Below, piece by piece: positions 35,856 to 44,531 of a DNA stretch of 64,000 nucleotides; within the stretch, counting starts at the first letter, position 1; each line of letters begins with the position of its first letter. Source of the stretch: RH-AL1 sp050013235 (GTDB lineage: Bacteria; Pseudomonadota; Alphaproteobacteria; Rhizobiales; Beijerinckiaceae). The DNA lies in assembly GCA_050013235.1 (NCBI GenBank), contig JBEKFQ010000009.1:29702-93701 (forward strand). Direction: 5' to 3'. The position numbers were made by a program, and so were the translations under genes. The notes beneath the pieces were generated by a model. The model was given only the letters and a program-made list of their open reading frames with translations. It had not been told where the DNA came from and made no database searches.

Positions 35856-37031
35856 ATGGCGGGTTCGATTCTTACCCTCAACGCGGGTTCCTCCAGCGTA
35901 AAATTCGCGCTATTCGACACGGCCAAGAATTTAATCTCGACGGCGCGCGGCGAAATCGAGGAATTGCAGGATGCCCCGCATTTTTATGCCAGGGATAGTG
36001 CGGGAACGTTGCTTGCCGAGCGGCACTGGCCGGCCGGCACCGCGCTTCCCTTCGCGGCCGCGCTCGACGTGCTGCTGGACTTCGCCACGGCGCATATTGG
36101 GGACGGCGGGCTCTTGGCCGCGGGCCATCGCATCGTGCATGGCGGTGCGGCGCATATCGCGCCGGAGCGCGTCACGCCCGCACTCTTCGACGCTCTCGAA
36201 GCTCTAACGCCGCTCGATCCTCTGCACATGCCCGGCAATCTCGCGCCCATTCACGCCTTGAGCGCCGCGCGCCCGGCGTTGCCGCAGGTGGTTTGCTTCG
36301 ACACCGCTTTTCATCACACGCTTCCGCCGGTGGCACAACGTCTCGCCTTGCCGCGCGAAATCACGGAGGCGGGGGTCCGCCGCTACGGCTTTCATGGCCT
36401 GTCCTTCGAATATATCTCGCGCCGGTTGACGCAGATTGCGCCTGGCTTGACGCAAGGCCGCGTCATTGTCGCGCATCTCGGCTCGGGCGCCAGCCTCTGC
36501 GCGCTCCAAAGCGGCAAAAGCATCGCCACGACCACCAGCTTCAGCGCGCTTGACGGCCTGGTAATGGCGACGCGCTGCGGGCAGCTCGATCCCGGCGTGA
36601 TCCTCTATCTCCTGCGCCAAGGCTATGATGTGGCCGACCTCGAAGACATGCTCTACCGCCGGTCGGGCCTGCTCGGCGTCTCCGGCATTTCGGGGGACAG
36701 CCGGGTGCTCCTCGCGAGCCAGGATCCCCATGCGCGGGACGCGCTCGAGCTCTTCACCTACCAAATCGCGATCGAGACCGGCGCGCTCACGAGCGCGCTC
36801 GGCGGACTCGATGGTTTTGTCTTCACCGCGGGCATTGGGGAGCATAGCCCCGAAATCCGGGCTGCGGTTTGCGAGCGCCTGGCTTGGCTTGGGCTGCGTC
36901 TCGACCCCGCCGCCAATGCCGCCAATGCCGCGCTCATCAGCACACCGGACAGCGCCGTCGAGGTCCGCGTGATCCCGACCGACGAAGAAGCGATGATCGC
37001 GGAGCACACAAAGACCCTGTTGGGGATCTGA
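35856..37031 (+). CDS. ackA: Acetate kinase
   Basis: A 391-residue ASKHA-fold kinase converting acetyl-phosphate plus ADP to acetate plus ATP. The N-terminal LTLNAGSSSVKFALF, central VCFDTAFHHTLP and RRYGFHGLSFEYISRRL, the AHLGSGASLCAL phosphate loop and C-terminal FTAGIGEHSPEIR are all present, as is the usual length (about 400). It begins one base after the MaoC-PTA fusion stop. With it, it makes the ATP-yielding acetate branch useful under oxygen limitation, consistent with the FixK-type box at the operon head. Confidence 0.95.
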   Translation: MAGSILTLNAGSSSVKFALFDTAKNLISTARGEIEELQDAPHFYARDSAGTLLAERHWPAGTALPFAAALDVLLDFATAHIGDGGLLAAGHRIVHGGAAHIAPERVTPALFDALEALTPLDPLHMPGNLAPIHALSAARPALPQVVCFDTAFHHTLPPVAQRLALPREITEAGVRRYGFHGLSFEYISRRLTQIAPGLTQGRVIVAHLGSGASLCALQSGKSIATTTSFSALDGLVMATRCGQLDPGVILYLLRQGYDVADLEDMLYRRSGLLGVSGISGDSRVLLASQDPHARDALELFTYQIAIETGALTSALGGLDGFVFTAGIGEHSPEIRAAVCERLAWLGLRLDPAANAANAALISTPDSAVEVRVIPTDEEAMIAEHTKTLLGI

Positions 37032-37157
37032 CTGCGCCAAGCAGGAACGCGCGCGCCGGCCTTCTGGTTGGCGATGGCGCATGGCGTCAAAAGCCCCAAA
37101 AGTTCCCTTTTTGTTCTTAAGCAGCGACACGCACACGAGTCCGCAACCCGCCCCGCG

Positions 37158-37340
37158 CTACGCCTTTTTCGCGGCAGCTTTGGCCCGCATGGGCTTCGCG
37201 ATCTTGCGCTTGGCGGCCGGCTTTTCGAGAGCCGGCTCTTCGGCCTCCGGTACTTCGGCGGCGGGCGCAGCCGTCTTTTTGGCGACGGGAGCCGCCACCT
37301 TGGACTTTTGTTCTTCGGTCACGTCGGTAAAGCGGATCAT
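37158..37340 (-). CDS. Small Lys/Ala/Pro-rich (histone H1-like) protein
   Basis: A 60-residue highly basic protein. It starts MIRFTDVTEEQKSKVAAP and continues as alternating Ala, Lys, Pro and Glu blocks ending AKAAAKKA, the style of bacterial H1-like or linker tails. The ATG at 37340 has GGAAGG about nine bases upstream; a longer reading (to 37556) is open but its extra residues look non-coding. DNA or RNA binding is a guess from composition. The gene lies opposite to its neighbours, between acetate kinase and methylmalonyl-CoA mutase. Confidence 0.5.
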   Translation of the reverse strand: MIRFTDVTEEQKSKVAAPVAKKTAAPAAEVPEAEEPALEKPAAKRKIAKPMRAKAAAKKA

Positions 37341-37701
37341 CAACCAAGCCTTCCTGCCGGCAAGCACATAAACGGAATCGCTGGGCGCGATGCTAGCCTG
37401 ATGCGAACGGGAAGACCAAGACGTAATTTCCAAAATCTTAACCAGTGCCTCCGCCCTCCTGCCCCATTCCGGGATGTTTGGATCAAAGCGGGGACGGAGC
37501 GGGCACGAATCGCTGATTTTCAGAAATCCCCTTTCGTTCCCCCTCACTTGCCGCAAATTTTAGAGATTGTGCGCCCCCCCTCGAGGGATGCGTTTCGAAC
37601 CCAAAAGGTTCGCCGGACATGCAAGGCTTTCGTCTTGGAACATATCCATGGGGCGACATGGTGGAAACCACTGGATCACCTGGGAAAGAGAGGTCTATAT
37701 C
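37341..37701. other. Intergenic region upstream of methylmalonyl-CoA mutase
   Basis: A gap of 361 bases between divergent genes. It presumably carries both promoters. Open frames run through it in both directions but without recognisable protein features. Confidence 0.4.
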
Positions 37702-39882
37702 GTGAGCGTTCAACAGGACCGTGACATGAGCTTGATCCCGTCCTTCGCCGATGTGCCTTTCGCCACGACGGCCGCGCCCGCGCGTGAAGCCGGCGAAGCG
37801 ACCTGGGCGACGCCGGAAGGCCTCGGCGTCAAACCGCGCTATGCCGCTGGGGATCTCGACGGGCTCGAGGCGCTCGACACTTTTCCCGGTGTCGCGCCGT
37901 TCCTGCGCGGCCCCTACCCCACAATGTATGTCAACCAACCCTGGACGATCCGGCAATATGCGGGATTTTCGACGGCGGAAGAATCCAACGCTTTCTATCG
38001 CCGCAATCTCGCGGGCGGACAAAAGGGCCTTTCCGTCGCCTTCGATCTCGCGACCCATCGCGGCTATGATTCCGATCACCCGCGCGTCGCCGGCGATGTC
38101 GGGCTGGCGGGCGTCGCCATCGACTCGATCCTCGACATGCGCACCCTGTTCGATGGCATTCCCCTCGGCGATGTCACGGTCTCCATGACGATGAACGGGG
38201 CGGTGCTACCCATTCTCGCGCTCTACATCGTCGCGGCGGAGGAGCAAGGCGTCGATCAAACCAAGCTCGCCGGCACGATCCAGAACGACATTCTCAAAGA
38301 ATTCATGGTGCGCAACACCTATATCTACCCGCCGGCCGCCTCGATGCGCATCGTGTCGGATATTTTCGCTTACACCGCGAAACATATGCCGAAGTTCAAT
38401 TCGATCTCGATTTCCGGCTATCACATGCAGGAAGCCGGGGCGACCGCCGATCTCGAACTCGCGTATACGCTCGCCGACGGCATCGAATACGTGCGCGCCG
38501 GGATCAAAGCGGGCCTCGATATCGACGCTTTCGCGCCAAGACTTTCGTTCTTCTGGGCGATCGGCATGAATTTCTTCATGGAAATCGCCAAAATGCGCGC
38601 CGCCCGGTTGCTTTGGTGCGAATTGCTCCAGGAATTCAAGCCAAAATCGCAAAAGTCCCTGGCCTTGCGCACCCATAGCCAGACGTCCGGCTGGTCGCTG
38701 ACGGCGCAGGATGTCTGGAACAATGTGGTGCGCACCCAGATCGAGGCCATGGCGGCGACGCAGGGCCATACGCAATCGCTCCATACCAACGCGCTCGACG
38801 AGGCCTTGGCCCTGCCGACCGACGACACCGCGCGGATTGCCCGCAACACCCAGCTGTTTCTCCAACAGGAAAGCGGCACGGCTGATATTATCGACCCCTG
38901 GGGTGGTTCGTTCTACGTCGAGCGGCTGACCCATGATCTCGCCGCCCGCGCCCGCGCGCATATCGCCGAGGTCGAGAAACTCGGCGGCATGGCGAAGGCG
39001 ATCGAGGCCGGCGTGCCGAAGCGCCGGATCGAGGAAGCCGCGACCCGCATGCAAGCCCGGATCGATTCCGGCCAGCAGGCGGTCGTCGGCGTCAATTGCT
39101 TCAAGGCGCCAGACGATCAGGCGCCCGACGTGCGGAAGGTCGATAGTTCGGATGTGCGGGAGCAGCAGATCGCCAAGCTGATCCGGCTACGCGCCGGGCG
39201 CGACGCGGGCAAACTGAACGCCGCGCTCGAGGCGTTGCGCGAGGGAGCAAGAAGCACGGCGAACTTGCTGGCGCTATCGATTGAAGCGGCCCGCGCGCAA
39301 GCCACCGTCGGCGAAATCTCGGTGGCTTTAGAGGATGTATTCGGCCGCCACGCTGCCAAGGCGGATGTGGTCACGGGCATTTACACCAGGACGGCCGGCG
39401 AGACCGATGCGGTGCAACGCGTGCGCGGCCTGGTGGCGGCCTTTGCCGAGAACGACCGGCGCAAGCCCAGGATCTTGGTCGCCAAAGTCGGCCAGGATGG
39501 GCACGACCGCGGCCAAAAAGTCATCGCCTCGGCCTTCGGCGATCTCGGTTTCGACGTCGAGATCGGGCCTCTGTTCGCGACGCCGGAAGAAGCCGCGCAT
39601 CAGGCCGTTGCCGCGAACGTCCATGTGGTGGGGCTCTCGACCCTGGCGGCGGGGCATCTGACCCTGGTGCCCGCGCTGAAAGCTGCGTTGGACCGCGAAG
39701 GGCGCGGCGACATCATGATCGTGGTGGGCGGCATCATCCCGCCGCAAGATTTCCAGACCCTCACCGACGCCGGCGCCGCCGCGATCTTCCCGCCCGGCAC
39801 GGTGGTGACGGAGGCGGCGGAGACGGTGCTGGATGAGTTGAACGCAAGGCTGGGGTATGCGCAGCGGGCGGTGGGTAGGTGA
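37702..39882 (+). CDS. scpA: Methylmalonyl-CoA mutase (adenosylcobalamin-dependent)
   Basis: A 726-residue single-chain mutase interconverting (R)-methylmalonyl-CoA and succinyl-CoA, used in propionyl-CoA assimilation and in the ethylmalonyl-CoA pathway. The N-terminal barrel shows TMYVNQPWTIRQYAGFSTAEESN, FDLATHRGYDSDHPR and LALRTHSQTSGWSLTAQD. The C-terminal B12 domain shows KVGQDGHDRGQKVIA with the cobalt-ligating His and GGIIPPQDFQTL. The GTG at 37702 is preceded by AGAGAGG at good spacing; ATG 37726 is the alternative start. No meaB or epimerase gene is adjacent. Confidence 0.95.
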   Translation: MSVQQDRDMSLIPSFADVPFATTAAPAREAGEATWATPEGLGVKPRYAAGDLDGLEALDTFPGVAPFLRGPYPTMYVNQPWTIRQYAGFSTAEESNAFYRRNLAGGQKGLSVAFDLATHRGYDSDHPRVAGDVGLAGVAIDSILDMRTLFDGIPLGDVTVSMTMNGAVLPILALYIVAAEEQGVDQTKLAGTIQNDILKEFMVRNTYIYPPAASMRIVSDIFAYTAKHMPKFNSISISGYHMQEAGATADLELAYTLADGIEYVRAGIKAGLDIDAFAPRLSFFWAIGMNFFMEIAKMRAARLLWCELLQEFKPKSQKSLALRTHSQTSGWSLTAQDVWNNVVRTQIEAMAATQGHTQSLHTNALDEALALPTDDTARIARNTQLFLQQESGTADIIDPWGGSFYVERLTHDLAARARAHIAEVEKLGGMAKAIEAGVPKRRIEEAATRMQARIDSGQQAVVGVNCFKAPDDQAPDVRKVDSSDVREQQIAKLIRLRAGRDAGKLNAALEALREGARSTANLLALSIEAARAQATVGEISVALEDVFGRHAAKADVVTGIYTRTAGETDAVQRVRGLVAAFAENDRRKPRILVAKVGQDGHDRGQKVIASAFGDLGFDVEIGPLFATPEEAAHQAVAANVHVVGLSTLAAGHLTLVPALKAALDREGRGDIMIVVGGIIPPQDFQTLTDAGAAAIFPPGTVVTEAAETVLDELNARLGYAQRAVGR

Positions 39883-40009
39883 GTCACGTGTCACCGCGAT
39901 TTTCGATACCGGGTTGGAAAGTGTCCAAGCATTACGTCCGCTCCGGCCGCGAACCATTATGGCCGGTGAGGCTGGACGGCCGGTTTCCCAGCCGCCTACA
40001 AACCGCCCC

Positions 40010-41236
40010 CTACTTCGCCGGCTCCGGCACCGGCGGCGGGGCGGCGACCGGGGGATCGGGCGGGAGTGGCTGGGTCACGACCTTCGTATCCACGGGGCGC
40101 TCGCCGAGCACCGCCGTGACGTCGGCATCTTGCACGCGGGCCTCGCCGATCCGCGCGCCGATCTGGCGGACGACATCGGGCGCGGTATAGGCGCCATGGC
40201 CGGTCAGGTCGGTGGCTTGGCTGGAGAGATCGTAGACCCGCACCCCGAGCCCATCGATAATGGCCTTATCCGCCGGATTACGCGGATTGAGCGCGCCAAC
40301 GCGGGGCCGGTCACCCGCCAGCCGCCGCGAGACGGACAATGCCCGGTCGTTGGCCGAAACCAATAGCGAAATATGGGCCGGATCGACCTTCGCGATCTGC
40401 TGCTTGAACACGGTGAGATCGATATCGGGCGCGGCCAGCATGATCTCGCCGAGCTTGCCATTGAGATCGGGACGCCCGGCAATCGCGTCTTGGCGTAGAG
40501 CCTCCATCGTCAGCCAGCTTCCCATGGAATGGGCCACGATCTGAATCCGGCCGATATCGGGAACGTCGCTCAATTGAATCAACAGTTGCGCCAGCGCGTC
40601 GCGCGAGGCGGAGGCGCTCTCCTTTGCAGCCTCGTAATCGAAAAGACTGCCGCTCGCGGGCCAGGTGAACAGGATGGGAACCCCGCCGAAACGCCCGTCG
40701 GTAACGACTTGGGCCAGCCGGAACCGGGCCTCGTCGTAGCTCGTGTTAAACCCATGGACATAGAGCAGCACATCGCGGTTAGAGCCGATCCGCCCCGAGA
40801 GATGCGAGGCCAGCTCGGCCTGGAAATCGCTATCGTTCAAACCGCGATAGGCGGAGACGGTGAAATGCTTTTGCGGATTTTCGCTGCCGAAGGATGGGCG
40901 CTCGATATCGCCGGGACGATGGCCGGGCGGCACGGTGACCGTCTGCAAGCTCTCGCGGATTCCGTCGGAGAGTTCGTTGGCGTCGCCCGCCTTCCCCTTT
41001 CGCGTCGAAACGACGAACATAGGCACCCGCGCTGGGGCCTTAGGCTCGCCGGTGGCAAAGACATCGCCGACGGACGAGGTGACATCCGAGACCTTGTCCA
41101 CGACGCAACCCGAGAGGAAAACGGCCGCGAAACCCGCCAAAAGCACGGCCGCAAAACCCGCTTTCGAAGTTTGGCGCGCCCGCGAGATGTGGCGCAACTT
41201 GGAATTCCGGCCCCGGCCAATCGACACTTGAATCAT
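40010..41236 (-). CDS. Lipoprotein alpha/beta hydrolase (DUF900 family)
   Basis: A 408-residue putative esterase or lipase of the DUF900 alpha/beta-hydrolase family. After a basic N-terminus a lipobox (AVFLSGC, Cys44) marks it as a lipoprotein. The hydrolase core contains DVLLYVHGFNTSYDEARFRL, a nucleophile elbow VAHSMGSWLTMEAL and an ANDRALSVSR segment for the acid residue; the His may be in DLTGHGAY. The C-terminal tail is Pro-rich. It is divergent from the pyroglutamyl peptidase gene. Substrate unknown; envelope location inferred. Confidence 0.8.
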   Translation of the reverse strand: MIQVSIGRGRNSKLRHISRARQTSKAGFAAVLLAGFAAVFLSGCVVDKVSDVTSSVGDVFATGEPKAPARVPMFVVSTRKGKAGDANELSDGIRESLQTVTVPPGHRPGDIERPSFGSENPQKHFTVSAYRGLNDSDFQAELASHLSGRIGSNRDVLLYVHGFNTSYDEARFRLAQVVTDGRFGGVPILFTWPASGSLFDYEAAKESASASRDALAQLLIQLSDVPDIGRIQIVAHSMGSWLTMEALRQDAIAGRPDLNGKLGEIMLAAPDIDLTVFKQQIAKVDPAHISLLVSANDRALSVSRRLAGDRPRVGALNPRNPADKAIIDGLGVRVYDLSSQATDLTGHGAYTAPDVVRQIGARIGEARVQDADVTAVLGERPVDTKVVTQPLPPDPPVAAPPPVPEPAK

Positions 41237-41317
41237 ATCCCCTCATCGCGCCGTGGTTTTCAAACGGGCGCACCAACACCAGATGTCCTTACCGGACCGT
41301 CGACGGAACCGCAAAGA

Positions 41318-42052
41318 ATGCCAGCAATCCATGCGCCTGAAACATGTCGAGACGGCGGCATTTTGGTCCTCGTGACCGGCTTCGGCGCCTTTCCCGGCGC
41401 GCCGGTCAACCCGAGCGCCGCGATCCTGACCCGGCTCGCACGCCATCGCGGACGGCTGGCACGGCTTGGCATCGAGCTCGAGACGCGCCTCTTGCCGGTC
41501 GTTTTCGACGCCATCGAGCCGGCGCTGACGGCCCAAGCCACGGCATTGAAACCTGCCGCGATCCTCCATCTAGGCCTCGCCGGACGGCGGCGGACCCTCT
41601 CGGTGGAGACGCAGGCGATCAACCGGGCAAATCCGCTCCATTCCGACGCCGCGGGACGGCGGCCGGCTCAAATAATTTCGGCGGGCAGCCCCGCGATTCT
41701 GCGCGCCACCTATCCCGCGAACCGCATCCTTTGCGCCATCCGCGCCCAAGGCGCCGCCGCGAAACGCTCGATCGACGCGGGAGATTACGTCTGCAACGCC
41801 ACGCTCTATCTGACGCTCGAACGCCGATATGCGCCGCTTGCGGGCTTTCTCCATGTGCCCAGGCCCTTTGTGCCTAGATCAAGGCGATCCACGAAGCCTC
41901 TGGGTGAAGGCGGCGCGAGGCGCCCCAGCCTCGACGATCTCACCCGCGCCGTGCTGGCGGCGGTGCTGGTGCTGGCCAAGGACATCCGGCGCCTGGCAAA
42001 TCCCATCGAGCCCAACTATATCTTGGCCAAGACAAGGGAACCCTCTCCATGA
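41318..42052 (+). CDS. pcp: Pyroglutamyl-peptidase I (C15 family)
   Basis: A 244-residue cysteine peptidase that removes N-terminal pyroglutamate. The N-terminal VTGFGAFPGAPVNPS motif is typical. Candidate catalytic residues are all visible: Glu in LSVETQAIN, Cys in DAGDYVCNATLYLTL and His in LAGFLHVPRP. The C-terminal half is slightly longer than usual. The ATG at 41318 is taken as start because the family begins a few residues before the VTGFG strand. It overlaps the pirin gene by 4 bp (ATGA), so they are translationally coupled. Confidence 0.85.
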   Translation: MPAIHAPETCRDGGILVLVTGFGAFPGAPVNPSAAILTRLARHRGRLARLGIELETRLLPVVFDAIEPALTAQATALKPAAILHLGLAGRRRTLSVETQAINRANPLHSDAAGRRPAQIISAGSPAILRATYPANRILCAIRAQGAAAKRSIDAGDYVCNATLYLTLERRYAPLAGFLHVPRPFVPRSRRSTKPLGEGGARRPSLDDLTRAVLAAVLVLAKDIRRLANPIEPNYILAKTREPSP

Positions 42053-42747
42053 TCGAACATCGTCCGTTCAACAGTCTCGGCGCCGCCAATCACGGCTGGC
42101 TCGATACCAAGCACCATTTTTCCTTCTCCGATTATCACGACCCCGCCCGGATGGGCTGGGGCGCGATCCGCGTGTGGAACGACGACGAAATCGCCGCCCA
42201 GAACGGGTTTCCGCCCCATCCCCATCGCGACATGGAGATCATCACCTATGTCACGCAAGGCGCGATCACCCATCAGGACAGTCTCGGCAACAAGGGCCGC
42301 ACGGTCGCCGGCGATATCCAGGTGATGAGTGCCGGCACCGGCGTGCGCCATGCCGAATATAATTTGGAAAACGAAACGACAAAATTGTTCCAGATTTGGA
42401 TTCTGCCGGACGCCCGCGGCATTGCCCCGAGTTGGGGCACGAAACCGTTCCCTAAGGGCGAGCGCTCCGGCCGTTTCGTGCCGCTGGCCAGCGGAATCGC
42501 GGGCGATTCGGATGTGCTGCCCATCCATGCCGATGCGCGCGTGCTGGGCGCGACGTTAAAGGCTGGCGAGAGCGCGGATTATCCGATCGGCGCCAGCCGC
42601 CACGCCTATCTCGTGCCCGCCAAGGGCGCCGTCACCGTCAACGGCCTGCACCTCGCCGAACGCGACGGCGCCGCGATCACCGACGAAACCACGATCCGCG
42701 TCACGGCGCTCGAAGATGCCGAATTGGTGCTGGTGGACGCGGCGTGA
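42049..42747 (+). CDS. Pirin-family protein
   Basis: A 232-residue bicupin. The metal-binding motifs of the N-terminal cupin are present: FPPHPHRDMEIITYVTQG, HQDSLGNKG and SAGTGVRHAEYN. The second cupin (about residues 145-230) is less conserved. Some bacterial pirins such as YhhW have quercetinase activity, while others modulate metabolic enzymes; which applies here is unknown. It overlaps the pyroglutamyl-peptidase gene by 4 bp. Confidence 0.88.
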   Translation: MIEHRPFNSLGAANHGWLDTKHHFSFSDYHDPARMGWGAIRVWNDDEIAAQNGFPPHPHRDMEIITYVTQGAITHQDSLGNKGRTVAGDIQVMSAGTGVRHAEYNLENETTKLFQIWILPDARGIAPSWGTKPFPKGERSGRFVPLASGIAGDSDVLPIHADARVLGATLKAGESADYPIGASRHAYLVPAKGAVTVNGLHLAERDGAAITDETTIRVTALEDAELVLVDAA

Positions 42748-42848
42748 GAGGCGGGGGCAGAGATAGGGGACAATATTGCTTGCCCCGTCACAGAAACCCC
42801 ATAACATCGCTCTATAAATCGTCCATCGTTCCCAAATCTGGAGCCATC

Positions 42849-43436
42849 ATGCGCCTACGTCTCTCTCGCCTCCTCGCGGCCTCGAGCCTCGTCTGTCTTT
42901 CAACGGCCCTTGTGTGCGCCACCAGCGAAAGCAGCTTTGCTCAACCCAAGCCCGCGGCGCCGGCAGCGGCGGCGCCGGCAGCGCCGGAGGATAATACCCC
43001 GGTGGAGCAGATCGCGCTCACGGAAAAACAGATCCTAGGATTGCTCGCCGCGCAGAAAGACATCGGCGCGATCACCGCGAAAATCCCGGAGGGCCAGGAC
43101 GCCCCCAATCCCAAAATTCAAGCGCAACTCGATGCCGTCGCCAAGAAAAACGGATTCACGGATTTTGCCGATTACGACAAAGTCGCGAGCAATGTGAATT
43201 TGGTCTTGGCGGGCTTCGACCCCGAAACCAAGAGCTTCATTGGCCCCGAGGCTGTCATCAAAAAGCAGATCGCGGAAGTCACCGGCGACAAGCAAATGTC
43301 CGCGAAGGAAAAGAAAGAAGCGCTCGATGGGCTCAATGCGTCCTTGAAAGAGGTGGTGGCCGTTAAATTCCCCGACAACATCAAACTGGTCGGCAAATAT
43401 TACGACAAGCTGAGCGAAGCCTTACAGCAAGATTAG
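42849..43436 (+). CDS. Exported helical protein of unknown function
   Basis: A 195-residue protein with a signal peptide (hydrophobic core about residues 8-23, cleavage after S-S-F-A-Q). An Ala/Pro linker follows, then a mostly helical domain with EQIALTEKQILGLLAAQKDI and repeated Lys/Glu/Ala patterns up to the C-terminus. Proteins of this kind are found in Rhizobiales genomes and are unassigned. ATG 42849 is chosen because it begins the signal peptide. Periplasmic location is predicted. Confidence 0.75.
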   Translation: MRLRLSRLLAASSLVCLSTALVCATSESSFAQPKPAAPAAAAPAAPEDNTPVEQIALTEKQILGLLAAQKDIGAITAKIPEGQDAPNPKIQAQLDAVAKKNGFTDFADYDKVASNVNLVLAGFDPETKSFIGPEAVIKKQIAEVTGDKQMSAKEKKEALDGLNASLKEVVAVKFPDNIKLVGKYYDKLSEALQQD

Positions 43437-43743
43437 AAAGCTGACGTTTGATACGCAAACGCCTGGTAAACTATCTCCAATTCGTAAGTGGCGAGACTCA
43501 CCCAAAAGGGCTCAATCCGCAGGCCCAAGCGGGAGTCCGCCAGCTTGCGGATTATTATATTGAATGCGGCGGCAGCTACAGAAGAACGAAACAGACGAAG
43601 CCGCCAGCGGCCATAGCTGAAACCCGCCAGATTGACGAGCGGACGGCACAGCGGAGCCGCCGCCTTGAGCATGTTTCTCTTTTCCGTCTATACAAGGACG
43701 ACTCGATTCATTTGGCCGGAATAGGCCAGTCCGGCTGGATTCC
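43437..43743. other. Intergenic region, nothing recognised
   Basis: A gap of 307 bases between the exported protein gene and the glycosyltransferase-like gene. Short open frames here lack family features. Confidence 0.4.
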
Positions 43744-44346
43744 ATGAATGCCAATCTTCCGAAAGTCGCCATTTGTTTTCCTTCGGGGGACATGGTTCAC
43801 GCCGATTTCGCCTTGGCATTGGCCGGTCTTTGCAATTCGACCCCTCCGCTCGAAACGCCGATTATCAACAATAAATCCTCGATCGTCGCCATAGCCCGGA
43901 ACAACGGGATCAAACGGGCACAAGAACTCGATTCGGATTTTATTCTGTTTCTCGACAGCGACATGGTCTTTCCTAGAACGACGCTGCATCGCCTGCTTCT
44001 CCATCGCAAAGATATTGTCGGCGCGACCTACACCAAGCGCGTGGCGCCCTATTCGATTCTGGGATTGGCACTCGAAAACACGCCGGTCTGCGATGCGCAG
44101 GGTCTCACGGAAATGAAACATCTTCCAACCGGCTGCCTGCTCATCCGCATGACAGTATTCGCGTCACTGTCCCAGCCTTATTTCCGGTTCCTCAACGATG
44201 AGAAAACCGGAGGAATTGTGGGCGAGGACTATGTGTTCTGCGATCGCGCCCGCGAAGCGGGATTCAACATTTGGTGCGATACGGCGCTTTCGCAAGAGAT
44301 CGGTCATATCGGTCAACAAATTTACAAAATCCCGGGCGATCCGTGA
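43744..44346 (+). CDS. Small glycosyltransferase-like (GT-A fold) protein
   Basis: A 200-residue protein. The segment DSDFILFLDSDMVFPRTTLHRLL carries a DxD motif typical of GT-A nucleotide-sugar binding. It is preceded by SSIVAIARNNGIKRAQE and followed by GATYTKRVAPY, a PTGCLLIRM segment and VGEDYVFCDRAREAGFNIWCD, with the acidic ED and a His later (EIGHIG). This resembles small Anp1-like or phage-type family 2 glycosyltransferases. It stands alone, so acceptor and sugar are unknown. Confidence 0.7.
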   Translation: MNANLPKVAICFPSGDMVHADFALALAGLCNSTPPLETPIINNKSSIVAIARNNGIKRAQELDSDFILFLDSDMVFPRTTLHRLLLHRKDIVGATYTKRVAPYSILGLALENTPVCDAQGLTEMKHLPTGCLLIRMTVFASLSQPYFRFLNDEKTGGIVGEDYVFCDRAREAGFNIWCDTALSQEIGHIGQQIYKIPGDP

Positions 44347-44531
44347 GGATAATTTTCTCCACAAGACAGTGAAGTGACGCCGGTCATCTGGGTCACCCGT
44401 CTCACCCAATAATATACTGCGTGACCGTTTGTACTTTTTAGCACATCTTTACATTTCTTTACATTCGATTTAACCACTTATTAAGGATACTATCCTAAAA
44501 CTTATGATTGAGAGCCTAAAAGGAATCAATC

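Noticed and set aside
40529..41317. N-terminal extension of the pyroglutamyl-peptidase frame across the opposite hydrolase gene
   Set aside because: It is antisense to a well-supported lipoprotein hydrolase and unlike the peptidase family; the start is placed at 41318.
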